Shown here: positions 33,900-44,794 of the stretch, piece by piece
Position numbering within the stretch: the first letter of the stretch is position 1
How the letters are laid out: each line of letters starts with the position of its first letter
From: Podocnemis expansa
Taxonomy: Eukaryota; Chordata; Testudines; Podocnemididae
Length of the DNA: 64,000 nucleotides
NCBI GenBank assembly: GCA_007922195.1
Contig: ML682007.1
Span: forward strand, 17,406,487-17,470,486
Direction of reading: 5' to 3'
Translations under genes and position numbers: made by a program
The notes under the pieces: generated by a model
What the model saw: the letters and a program-made list of their open reading frames with translations, nothing else
Told to the model about the DNA's origin: nothing
Database searches by the model: none

Positions 33900-34578
33900 A
33901 AATAACTGAATCATGAAATCATGGTAGACTGGGGAGATCCCAGAGGATTGGAAAAGAGTAAATATAGTGCCCATCTATAAGAAAGGAAATACGGACAACC
34001 CAGGGAATAACAGACCAGTCAGTTTAACCTCCGTACCAAGAAAAATAATGAAGCAAATAATTAAGGACTCAATTAGCAAACATTTAGAAGAGAATAAGGT
34101 GTTTAGTGATAGTCAGCATGGATTCATCAAGAACAGATCATGCCAAACTAACCTGATAGCATTCTATGATGGGGTAACAAGTCTTGTGGATAGAAGAGAA
34201 GTGGTAGATGTGGTGTATCTAGACTTTAGTAAGGCTTTTGATAGTCTCGCATTACCTTCTCAAACTAGGGAAGTACAATCTGGGTAGAGCTACTATAAGA
34301 TAGGTGAAAAACTGGTTGGACAAGTGCTCCCTGAGAGTAGTTATCAATGGCTCACAGTCATGCTGGAAGGACATACTGAGCGGAGTACTTCAGGGATCGG
34401 TTCTGGGTCCGGTTCTGGGTCCAGTTCTGTTCAATATTTTCCTCAATGATTTAGATGATGACATAGAGAGTACACTTATAAAAAGTTTGTAGATGATAAC
34501 CAAGCTGGAAGGGGTTGCAAGTGCTTTGGGGGATAGGATCAGAATTCAAACTGATTTGGACAAACTGGTGAAATGGTC
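33900..34578 (+). pseudogene. CR1 LINE reverse transcriptase, 5' segment
   Basis: The translation gives CR1 reverse transcriptase landmarks: IYKKGNTDNPGNNRPVSLTS, DSQHGFIKNRSCQTNL and VVYLDFSKAFD (catalytic motif A). In the next frame comes [20 protein letters not shown] (the GVPQGSVLGPxLF block). After another shift comes the FVDD catalytic box (normally YADD/FADD) before TKLE, at about 34482-34506. Two frameshifts kill it. A 12-bp tandem duplication, 'ggttctgggtcc' twice near 34399-34422, repeats LGPV. The copy is interrupted by a Tx1-type LINE and resumes at 36586. Confidence 0.9.
34565..34578. repeat. Target duplication of nested LINE, left copy
   Basis: CTGGTGAAATGGTC, identical to 36572-36585. 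It is part of the CR1 sequence. Confidence 0.9.
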
Positions 34579-36571
34579 CTATTGAAGGAAACGGTAGTGG
34601 GTGGGAGCCCCCTCATGTCTAAAACCCCTCCCCCAGCCTAAGAGGAGGTGGCACTGGGCCATTCCTCAAATGATTCCTGGGGACGACTAAGGTATTAACG
34701 GGGATGGGTGTGAGGGTCACAGGTTTAGAACAAGGGATTCAGAAGGGGACACTGAGCGGAGAACCTCAGACAGTGCCCACTGCTCACAAAAACTGTCGAG
34801 GGAGCCAGTGGATGCTGCCCAGAGGAACTCCGCCAGGAGGCATGCACGGACAAAGGACCAGAAATAGGCCCCACAGTCACAGGCCTCTTCCCCAGCCAAC
34901 CTCCTCTCTCTGGTCTTATAGATTGCGGTCTTGGCATATGCCAGGAGGAGGTTGGCGAGGAGGTCCCCCGACTTTGTGGGGCCACGGATAGGGAGTGCAT
35001 AGAGGAACAGGTGTGGGGAGAAGTGCAGCCAGAACCTCAATAGGAGGTTCTGGAAGAGCCGGAAAAGGGGCTGTAACCTGGCGCACTCTAGGTAAGCGTG
35101 CGCCAGAGTCTTCCTCATGCCACAAAAGGGGCAGGTGTCAGGACAGAGGGTGAACCACACCAGGTACCCGCCTGTGCTCACGGCTCTGTGGAGAAGACGC
35201 CAACTGATGTAGCCGGCAGGCTGCGGGGTGAGGGTGGCATACAGGCTGGCGCACCGGGGATCCTCGCCCTCTGTGGATGGGATCAGGTCCCACCATTTGG
35301 TGTCAGGGCAGGACACGAGGGCGAGGAAGTGGATGGTGTGGAGCACGAGCATGTACAGATATTGGTGGGGCGCAGTTTGGAAGGGCACCGGCTGCGGGTC
35401 TGGCAGCCGGCTTGGGGCGTGGGTGGCCAGGGGGGGCTTGCGGGGCCAGGGCCCGATCAAGAGCTCCGGAGGGCCACGACTGTAAAGGGGGCGGGGAGCA
35501 CCCTCTCCCAGGACCCGCCCGAGGTAGGCCCGAGCAGCAGGGGGTAGGCCCGCCTTCACCTCCTGGAGTAGGTGTCGGGGGGTATGAGGGGTGGAGAGTC
35601 CCATGCGCCGGGCTAGCTCATGGGGATCCACCCAGTACCCCCGGGCATAATCCAGGCGGTCTCTGACCCTGGTGACACCTGCCAGGACCAACCTCTGCTT
35701 CATGGAGGGGGCCTCTGCCTCCTGCACACCAAGATGGAGGTTGTGTAGCAGGGACTCTGTGAGGAGGTCCTCCCCCTCAGTGGGTATAACCAACGTGGAG
35801 GCAGCAACAAGCCTCCAGGTTCAGAGGAGGTCATGATAGAAGGCCAGCAGCTCAGAGAGGTCTCATGGACCAGCTCTCAGGTTGAGATAAAAGAGCAGCC
35901 AGTCATATTGGAGCCCTCAGTAGCAGCGGAGGAGGGTGCGTGCCAAGTGGCTCCACGCCAGACTACCTGCATCATAAAGGAGCCTCCGCAGGGCCTGGAG
36001 GCGGAAGGTGTGGACCTGGCTGTGCACACAGCACAGGCCCTGCCCTCCTTCCTCCAGGGGCAGGCTCAGGATCCTGGCAGAGACCCAGTGCAGTCCTGGC
36101 CAAAAAAACTCCAGAACTGTCTTCTGGAGGTTGGCTAGGAGTGTCCAGGGTGGGACCAGGGTGTTGAGCCGGTGCCAGAGCATGGACAGGACAAGCTGGT
36201 TGACAACCAGTGCCTGTCCCCAGAGGGAGAGGCACCAAAGCAGTCCTGTCCACCTCTGCAGCTGGTCAGCGACCCTGCCCTCCAACTCATGCCAGTTCTC
36301 ATATGGGGAGGGATGGGTGGCAGAGAGGTAAACGCCCAGATAGAGCAGCGGACCCACGCTCCACTGGACAGCTTGCAGCACGGGAAGGAGGGGGCCCGCT
36401 GACCACCCGGCCCCTACCGTCAGGCCAGAGCTCTTGACCCAGTTGACCCGAGCAGAGGAGGCTGCCAAATAGATGGTCTGGCAGGTCTCCAGTCATGCCA
36501 GGTTGCTCAGGTCCTGGACCACGAGGAGCACATCGTCAGCATGCACCGACAGGACCAGCCACAGCTCCGGC
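34579..36571 (-). pseudogene. Tx1-type LINE ORF2 fragment, nearly open, nested in CR1
   Basis: Minus-strand reading runs in one frame from 36571 to about 34717 (some 618 codons) with only three stops, all TGA (36493-36495, 35917-35919, 35821-35823). It begins just before the catalytic box, LSVHADDVLLVVQDL (YADD with Tyr to His). It continues through PLLYLGVYLSATHPSPYENW and W-rich connection segments to LYMLVLHTIHFLALVS. A zinc-knuckle block CPFCGMRKTLAHAYLEC (C-x2-C-x7-H-x4-C) then precedes the end at LVLNL. About 140 bp of 3' UTR lie next to the left target duplication. GC content is well above the surroundings. The block order fits the L1/Tx1 group of non-LTR elements, 5'-truncated on insertion. 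Confidence 0.85.
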
Positions 36572-36585
36572 CTGGTGAAATGGTC
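36572..36585. repeat. Target duplication of nested LINE, right copy
   Basis: CTGGTGAAATGGTC. The CR1 sequence resumes here with 'tgaggtaaatagaat'. Confidence 0.9.
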
Positions 36586-37403
36586 TGAGGTAAATAGAAT
36601 TAAATTAAATAAAGCCAAGTGTGAAGTACTCTGCTTAGGAAAGAAGAGTCCATTGCACACATAAAAAGGGGGCAATAACTGCCTAGGAAGGAGTATTGAG
36701 GAAAGGGATCTGAGTATCATAGTGGACCACAAACTAAACATGAGTCAACAGAGTAACACTGTCACAAAAAAAAAAAAAAAAAAAAGCGCAAACATCATTA
36801 TGAGGTGTATTAACAAGCATGTTATAAGTAAGACACAGAAGTAATTCTTCTTCTCTACTCTGTACTGATTAGGCCTCAGCTGGAGTATTGCGTTCAGTGC
36901 TGGGCACCTCATTTCAGGAAAGATGTGGACAAATTGGAGAAAGTTCGGAGGTGAGCAACACGAATGATTAAAGGTCTGGAACACTTGACTTATGAGGGAA
37001 GATTGAGAGAACTGACTTTGTTCAGTCTGGAAAAGAGCCTGAGAGGGGACATGATAACAGTTTTCAAGTACCTAAAATGTTGTTACAAGGAAGAGGAAGA
37101 AAAGTTATTTTCCTTAACTGCCAGTGATAGAACAAGAAACAATGGGTTTAAGTTACTGCAAAGGAGGTTTAGGTTGGACATTAGGGGAAGATTCTTAACT
37201 GTCCGAGTGATTAAACACTGGAATAAGTTGCCTCGGCAGGTTGTAGAATCTCCTAGATTGGAGGTTTTTAAGAGCAGGTTAGACAACACCTTTCAGGGAT
37301 GGTTTAATAGGAGTACTTGGTCCTGCCATGAGTGCATGAAACTGGCCTCAATGACCTGTCATAGTCCCTTCCAGTTTCTCTCATTTTGTGATTCTACAGA
37401 TTC
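36586..37403 (+). pseudogene. CR1 LINE, 3' segment with end of ORF2
   Basis: It continues the CR1 broken at 34578. The C-terminal block is open over 36964-37290: [67 protein letters not shown], then FKSRLDNTF. These are standard for the end of CR1 ORF2. A 20-base A run (36766-36785) expands a short internal A tract. The 3' end 'tgtgattctacagattcag' is a decayed CR1 terminal octamer repeat. Confidence 0.9.
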
Positions 37404-37529
37404 AGTCACGTATTCTCTGCAGCCATTCCAAAACAAAACATGGGGACTGGATGCCTGGATACCAAACTAATAGGCCAGCTAACTGATACCTATTTCTTGT
37501 TAAAACAACCATACTTCAGAGACGCAGTG

Positions 37530-37760
37530 TTCTCTAACAGATTGGGTGGTAAACTACAACTACAGAGACCTAGCTTCAATTTCTGCCCTGCTGTGTGACC
37601 TAAACAATTACTTTTCCTTCATGTCCTTCAGTTTCCCCTCTTCTCTATTTAAAATGTCAGTTCTTTGGGGCAGGGACCTCTCTTAAAATTTCTAGCACCG
37701 TGCACTCTGATCTCAAATGGGGGGGGTCTAGGTATTATGTATGTAACTACCACATGTGGG
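37530..37760. repeat. MIR-like SINE relic
   Basis: Blocks are 'agacctagcttcaatttctg', 'ctgctgtgtgacctaaacaa', 'ttcagtttcccctcttct' and 'cagttctttggggcagggac', then a tail 'tctagcaccgtgcactctga'. Confidence 0.65.
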
Positions 37761-37764
37761 GCCT

Positions 37765-39100
37765 CAGAAAATGAAACATTATGGTGCCTGCTGCTTTAAA
37801 ATCAATACAATTAAAATAACTGTAAATCTCCCTAGTAACAGGAAATCCATTTAGGAAACTTGGCTATAGCAATCTGCAGATGGCCCAATATCCTTTAATA
37901 AAATAACTGGGGCGGAGGGGTTCTTCATATGTAGCCTTCCAATCTTGCACGTGTGCATGCATGTGTGTGCAACAAATTGATCAGGACCAGACTGGTCAAA
38001 TGCCCTTTCACACTTCATCCAAGGAAAGTAGGCCATCCTTAATTTATTTCTGGCTGACTAACTGATAGAATGCCCAAGGGCTCCTGATCCTTTTGCATTT
38101 TTAATGGGACTCATAATAAACTTCTCACAGAAGTAGCTCCTGGTACCTGCTAATATCAGCTGTTCAAGGCCCTGACTACTTCATTTTTCTCTCTCCCTTT
38201 TCTTTCACCCACTCCCTGTCTGAAAATTATTAATATGGCTTCAGATGAAAGTCAACAATCTTCTCTTTGGAAAAAAAATCCAAAGTGTTACTGGAAACAG
38301 AGAAGAAAAAATATTTCTTTTAATATTAAAGACCATCACCACTGGGTTATGGAGATTGAATTTGACAGTGGAAAAAAATCCACAAAACAATGGCGCAGTA
38401 TAAAAAACAGAACATAGATATTGTCTCCCTTTAGTTAGTGCAAAGAGAAAAAAGTGGCTGCTCTTTTTAAAGGTTAGGCCACGCATTTTTAAACAAGCAC
38501 TGTGTTAACCCATGGGGGGGGGGGTTAAATTACATTTACCATTTTTGAAGAATAAGACTGCATTATAGACTTTACAATCTAGCTTATGCATTTATTGGTT
38601 CAGCTTTGTTATATGATTTCCACTGTGCTACTTTCTCAGCTTACTGTCAATTCAAACATTACGATAGTAAAGAATGGTCTTTACAGTTTCATGCAGCTAT
38701 AATAGTATAGGGATCGGAGAGATCCAAGTTCTATTTTTAGCTTGGCTATTTGCTATGCACCAGATTGTGATATACTTATCCACAGTGAGCAGCACTTTGC
38801 TTCACAAGTGCCCTGAGTGACTTCATTGTGGTCATGCGTGTCATCAGTTATTTAAATTGTAAAATTGGTTAAGGGCTGGAACCATCTTTTTGTTGTGTTT
38901 GTACAGCACCTTGCACAATGGAGGTCCTGGTCCATGACTAGCACTCTTGAGCTACTGCAGCACAAAAAAAGCCTCATATCAGTGGGAGCAAAGGAATCCA
39001 AATCTGGCCTACTCTGAGCCTCAGTTTACCCATCTCTCCATAGGAATAGTATTCACCAACCAGTGTAAGACCTTGGATGACAGCCTTACAAAAGCATTAT
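37765..39100. other. Non-coding; SINE tail fragments
   Basis: Short pieces resemble SINE tails at 38868-38945 ('ttgtgtttgtacagcacctt') and 39015-39050 ('gagcctcagtttacccatct'). A G11 run lies at 38514-38524. The open frames on both strands at 38235-38486 are AT-driven and have no domain. Confidence 0.45.
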
Positions 39101-39108
39101 GGTCACTG

Positions 39109-39184
39109 GGCCAGAGCTTCAGCTGGACTAAACTGATGTAGCTGTGCTGTGCTATAGTGATTTACGCCAGCTAAAGATCCAGCC
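39109..39184. repeat. Small fold-back repeat (GGCCAGAGC type)
   Basis: It starts GGCCAGAGCTTCAGCTGG and ends CCAGCTAAAGATCCAGCC, roughly complementary arms with a short centre. It is the same class as 16066-16154. Confidence 0.6.
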
Positions 39185-39189
39185 ATCTA

Positions 39190-39890
39190 TTGCTGTACAC
39201 TGACAATGGCATATGACAAACATAAATGCCATAAACTAAAGCTATCGTGGCTTTCAAATATTTGTGTAACATGCCAACTAATTTAAATGACAGAAACATG
39301 TCACCTAAAGCATTCTGTTGAAGATTTTGTCAACAAAAAAACTACTTTTCAAGTCCCCCCTGACTTGAGATAACCACAACAAATAACCAGTGGCCAGGGA
39401 TTGAAATGTAGGGACAGGCAAATGAGGGTACTCTCATGCTCCACCCACGAACCAAGTTCCACTCACTTGAAATGGCAAAAATGAAAGGTCACTCACAGCA
39501 GACTGGGTAGATGGTGAACATGTGACTATGTATATTTGGATAGGCTACTCAGGTGTGGTTTCTCTCTTGGTGGGATTCACAAATGCCCTAAGGTAATGCT
39601 GGCTTAAAGTAGAGCCAGAACAGAGCTGTGGCTCCTAGAGTCTCAGCTTCCATTTAAAACAATAACCAAAAAATGTTTCAGCCTATCATGGTTGCCAAGG
39701 AAGTTTACCACTGGACTTAAGTATCACTGATGCAACAATGTCTTCTTGAGTCAGCAGATAGCTTTCAGGAGGAGCAGCAGCTAATATGGTCAAGGGAAGA
39801 AACCACTTGGCTTGATATCCACCACCTGAGCCAACTTGATGGCAGCTGCTCTAGGGTGTTGCTTCTAGCTGGTTGGGAGTCTGAGGCCTG
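39190..39890. other. Non-coding, no feature recognised
   Basis: Nothing recognised. Confidence 0.5.
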
Positions 39891-39897
39891 CCACTTA

Positions 39898-40440
39898 AAT
39901 GAATAGACTCCAAGGTCAGAAGGGACCAGTTTGATCATCTAGTCTGACCACTTGAACAATGCAGGCCATGGAACCGCACCCACCCACTTCTCCAATAAAC
40001 CTCTAACCTATGAGTGAGCTATTAAAGTATTCAAATCATGGTTTAAAGACTTTAAGATACAGAGTATCTGCCAGAAAGTGAGCCATGCTCCATGCTACAG
40101 AGGAAAGAGAAAAACCTCAAGAGCCTTTGCCAAGCCACTCTTGGGGGAAATTCCTTCCTGACCCCAAATATGGCAATCCATTAAACCCTGAGCATATGGG
40201 CAAGACTCACTAGCCAGAAGTCAAGAATTCTCTGTAATAATTCAGAACCCACCTCATCAAATGTCCCATCTCAAGCCATTGTCATATCTACCACCAGTAG
40301 TCAAAGATCAATCAATTGCCAAACTAGGCTGTCCCATCTGACTATCCCCTCCATAAATTTATCAAGCTCAAATTTGAAACTAGGTTGATTCTTTGGCCCC
40401 ATAGCTCCCCTTGGAAGGCTGTTTCAGAACTTCATTTGGT
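39898..40440 (-). mobile_element. CR1 LINE 3' fragment
   Basis: Plus-strand blocks 'ccaaggtcagaagggaccag', 'gatcatctagtctgacca', 'atggtttaaagactttaaga', 'gaaattccttcctgacccc', 'aaaccctgagcatatgggca' and 'ccccttggaaggctgtttca' are the complement of the CR1-like 3' region common in turtles and crocodilians. It is 5'-truncated at about 40440, with no full open frame left. Confidence 0.8.
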
Positions 40441-40444
40441 TTTG

Positions 40445-43400
40445 TGGGACTGGCTCCCCCTTAGAAAGGCTCAGATGCTCCCCCACACTCTGTGCCCATC
40501 CTTTGACTCTGAGTCAAATTAAGGAAAAAATACACTTCTGGTACTAAAATGAGGTATAAGTCATAGCAGAGTGTGCAGATCTGTGACGCGGCATTTATTA
40601 CATCCTTTGATCAACAATGAAACAGTTAATAATGTTGCCATCTAAAATATCACCAGGAGGCATCTGAGTTGACCCCTACTGAGCTGGCCAGAGCAGTTCC
40701 CCTCTCAGTGCTATTGTTTCTGGTGCTTTGCTGTTGCTGGCAGATGTCTCTGCACTTGCTTTATTTTTCCATGGTTTTCTTGGAAATGGTGTCAGCTAAT
40801 GACTTGCTTTTCCTTTTAAGTGAAATCTTTGGTTCTGGAGAACAAGACAGCAGTCACAAATAAACTTCTGGGTCACTAACCTGATATGACCCAGTTCAAG
40901 CCCTGAGAGTGGAAACTAATTGGGTCAATGTACCTGTAAGGCTTACTGTAAAAATAGCCTTTTCTTCCCCATGGATTAAGATTCTAGTACACAGGACAAA
41001 CTAGTCCATTAACCCTGCCAAATACTAGATTTACATTTCCAAAACAGAAGCTGTTTCTAATGCATTTTCATAGGACTTTTTGACCCTTTGCATTTACTGC
41101 TAATGGTCTTGCATTTATATAATTGCCTTTCATCCAAAAGGACCCCAAAGTACTTTAATAATGTGGCATACAAATGGTACACAGAACTCACTTTTCCTGT
41201 TAACTGAAATGTAACCATTGCTGGGGTGAAATTTAGCAGCTGTTTAACAAGATTGTGCAATAGTTTAAGGTAGGCTACAAAGTGGCTCATTTCCATTTGA
41301 AACTGCATGAAGGCTAGAATTACCTGAGTTAGCAGTTTGCCAGGATACATACAACTGTGTGAAAAGTACCTTGAGATCTCTCTTTCCTTGGTTATATAGG
41401 TCATTCCAAAGACATCATAGTACCCATAAAGCACTCTGCTGCAGTAATGGGATACTCACTCAGAGGGAAGATGGCCACTGACTGTATACCCAGTACCAAG
41501 TCCTGAAGAAGCAAGATGGTCTTTGTAGATCTCCCACTGAAGTATTTACCAGTGTCTAATGGGGTCTGGCAGGATGACAGTGTAAACTGATATGGCTGAT
41601 TGCCACAGTACAGTGCATGCATTTACAGACAATGTAAATCCTTGTTATTTTTATATCATCAATATAAATACATTGAGGTAACATCTAGGAGCCCTGCTCA
41701 CAGAACTGGATGAACATTGTGCTGTATGCTGTACAAACACAGGATACTTGCCCCAAAGCCTTCACTGTCTTGCTGAACCACTGCCTATTCACTTAAGGCT
41801 GACTAGGGATAGTCTGTACCATAGTGAGGCACATGTAAAATGAAAACTTATGATATAATGAACTTTGCTAGCCAGCCATAGTTTGGTTGGATTTCCTTTT
41901 TGTCCAGCTTCCTGATTATCTCCAGAGTGACCTCTTTTCTTGAGCCTTTAGCTTGGAAGGTAATTTGCATATTCTAAACAAATTTATTTTTCAGTGACTT
42001 GACATCCAGAAGAAGGCAGATTATGTTAGAAACCATTCCTTCCATGATATACATGAAGGAAACAGCTAATAATTTCATCATTATTCATAGCTTTTCTCAG
42101 TGGAAGCCCCCCTGGCTTGAGTCATTTAAAATTAGATGGGTAAAAGGCAGTAAATAGGCTCTAAGAATATCTACCTAAAATCTTCAGGGTTTTCATTAAA
42201 GCACCTACCACTTGCATCTTTATAATGTCAGTGGCGATGGAGTCTCACAGGCCCCCGTCACTTGTGCTGATGAAGAATTTCTGTCAGCTGAATAGGTCCT
42301 TGGACATGCCCTTAACACAGCTGGGCTAGTTTCATTCCATCAGTAGAAGGAAGTTGTACACACGAGCCAGTTCCTTAAAAACATTTAGGGATCCCTTTAC
42401 CTACTACTGAATTGTAGTCACCTGTGGCATGAACCAACAAACAACTAGCAGGGCAAAGATGGACCAAATGACCTAATGTGATAGGTTGTGCCTTTTCTGC
42501 CTTCTTTGATTTTTTTACTATTAATGGTCAGGCTATTTCAGACCAGAAGCCTCTTCAGCACTCATCCTGCTGAAGAATCTAGCTAATGGGCGTGGGTTAC
42601 CAGCTATCACCTCCTTCCTCTGCTCAAACCTGCCAACAATTATTATCCCTGATGATGTCCTGCAGATTGCTCAGCCATGGCTGTCCTGAGTAAAGCAACA
42701 TCCATCTTCTTTGGCAGAAAGATAATTTTATTTCATACTCCCTGTTGGAAGCATGGGGGGTGGGGAGATGGATTCAAGTCCTCTTTGAGGGACACTTGTC
42801 CACTTTAGTAGGTGAGCTGAACTATATGGCACTCTGACTGTATTTCATAGCTATGCAATACAACTGAATGAACCAGCATTTAGCATTGCTGATAGTGCAA
42901 AGTATATAAAAATTTCTAGGAGACCAAAAGAGAAAGTGGGTCCCCCCATCTTGTCACTTTCTCTGTTTTACAGTAGCAAAAATCAAGTATGAGAGCAGTC
43001 TAATCCAGTTTGAAAGGCAACAATTTGGGCGCTTTAAAAACATTAATCATATGAAGTATGACTATGGAAATTTCAGGGTAAGCCCCTTATACTTATTATT
43101 TGGGATCCTATTACTGTCTAGAAAAAGCTTTTTAAGCATAGCCATGCAAAAGAAAACAGAAGGGGAATTAAAACAGTTCTGTAGGAATGTTTTACTTTTA
43201 AAGGTACAGCTGACTTTCTGCTACCTTTTCTGGTCTCCACACAAATTACTGCAAACACTTTTTCCCTTCCAATGAGATACTTAGCCCTAAGTTCCCCCCA
43301 GAAGACAGACAGGCAACAGCTTTCCCCAGAGCTGCTGATACAGCTACTTTCTTGTTTTGCCAGGAGAGAGAAGGAGCCCTGCCAGCCAGAATCTAGAAAC

Positions 43401-43685
43401 TTCACAGTAAATTGGCTCATATTACATGGGAACCTACCTTCTGCTGATTAAGCCTATGGTCAGTGGGGTCAGCAAACAGCTGGCACACTTGGCTGAAGGC
43501 CACAAAGAAGAAGGTTGTTTGAGGATTTGATCCTTCCTCCTAGTAGTAGCCAGCAAGGTGCCTGGAGCTGTGGCACAGAGGGGGCCCAAAGATGAGGCTT
43601 AAGGCTTGGTGTAGAAACCAACACAAAGAAAAGTAACAGTTCAGCGGTAGAAGAGACAGGAAGTAGAACATACTAGGAAGCAAAA
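40445..43685. other. Non-coding; SINE traces
   Basis: A MIR-like trace lies at 41118-41175 ('ttgcctttcatccaaaagga'). A string 'gatggaccaaatgacctaat' at 42460 could be a CR1 tail scrap. The minus-strand open frame 41057-41434 shows no domain. Nothing else was recognised. Confidence 0.4.
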
Positions 43686-43689
43686 GTGG

Positions 43690-43827
43690 CCCCTATTTGA
43701 ATACCCAGGTAGTAAGCAGGCTTGCTAAAGCCCTTCCCCCAGCCAAAGGGGAGGAAGCACTAGGCCTGGGTTCAACTAGATGTGGGGGACAACAAATGAA
43801 AGAACAAAGAAGAGTGTGAAAGTCAAA
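43690..43827 (-). mobile_element. Tx1-type LINE, 3' UTR part (left of MITE)
   Basis: The blocks 'cccttcccccagccaaaggg', 'gaggaagcactaggcctggg' and 'gtgggggacaac' correspond to the 3' UTR of the copy at 34590-34700. The element resumes at 44345. Confidence 0.7.
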
Positions 43828-44341
43828 GGCTATGTCTGTATCAGAAAGCTTAGTTCAGACTTCCTTTGTCTGAATTAAGCAGTTCCTGGTTAGTTCGAAC
43901 TAACCTTGGTTTAGTTCAACAGCCGTAAGTACCCATTGCGGCACTCCGTACAACGGTCAGCGCCTTGAACCAGTAGCACAGAACATGCTCTTTGATTGAG
44001 CAGCTCAATGGAGCCACTCTGGGATGCCTGGGGCAAAGCCCCTTTTGCCCTGCCGTAGTTATGGCCCTGTTTGGACTAAATGCATGTTTTTAGTTCGAAC
44101 TAGCCACTCTGGTTAGTTTGAACTATAAAGCGCGGCTAGTTAGAATTTTTTAAGTTCGAACTAAGGCATCTACATCATGCTGGTTTGAACTAACATTCAA
44201 AGTAAGTGCTGAGTTCAAACTAAGTAGTTTGAACTAAGTAATTTCTTAGTTTGAACTAGGCAAAGGCTAGTGTAGACACGGACTAAATTAGTCTAGACTA
44301 AGTTGCTTAGTCAGGACTAATTTGCCAGTGTAGACATAACC
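43828..44341. mobile_element. Fold-back MITE, Harbinger-like, 514 bp
   Basis: The ends are GGCTATGTCTGTA and (inverted right end) GGTTATGTCTACAC, flanked by AAA on both sides (43825-43827; 44342-44344). Internal segments 'tagttcgaactaacc' and 'gtttgaactaag' form several inverted pairs. It is inserted in a Tx1-type LINE tail. Confidence 0.75.
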
Positions 44342-44344
44342 AAA

Positions 44345-44790
44345 GGTTGAAAATGAGGGACTTGGAAGGGGACACCAAGCAGAGACCCCTGGACAGCACC
44401 CACTGCTCCTGGAAGGTGTTAAGGGAGCCAGTGGACGCTGTCCAGAGGATCTCTGCCCAGATACGTGATCAAACAAGGGATTGGAAGTAGGCCTCACAGT
44501 CACAGAGACCCCCCTCTGCCAACCTCCTCTCCCTGCTCTTATAGCTGGCCACACTAGCAAAGGCCAGGAGGAGGTTTGTGCAGAGGGACAGTGACTTTGT
44601 GGGGCCATGGATGAGGAGTGCATATAAAAACAAGGGTGGGGAAAAGTTTAGCCAGCACCTCAATAAGAAGTTCTGGAGGAGCCAGAAGAGGGACTGCAAC
44701 CTGGCATATTCAAGATAGGTATGTGCCAAGGTCTCCCTCATACCAAAGAAGGGGAAGGTGTTGGGGCGAACCATGCCAAATACACACTCT
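44345..44790 (-). pseudogene. Tx1-type LINE C-terminal fragment (right of MITE)
   Basis: The minus-strand frame at 44469-44774 aligns with the copy at 34.6-36.6 kb. RETLAHTYLEYARLQ, FSPPLFLYALLIHGPTKS and YKSRERRLAE are shared. The zinc-knuckle block here reads FPFFGMRETLAHTYLEY, so all three cysteines are replaced (two Phe, one Tyr) while the histidine stays. A frameshift leads into the last about 60 codons at 44345-44470. It is 5'-truncated near 44785. Confidence 0.75.
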
Positions 44791-44794
44791 TGAA

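Noticed and set aside
35098..35666. Long plus-strand open frames of 129-149 codons
   Set aside because: They are the antisense of the Tx1-type LINE frame; high GC of that element keeps other frames open.
41057..41434. 125-codon minus-strand open frame
   Set aside because: No family recognised. It includes a SINE trace near 41118-41175, so it is not a conserved exon.
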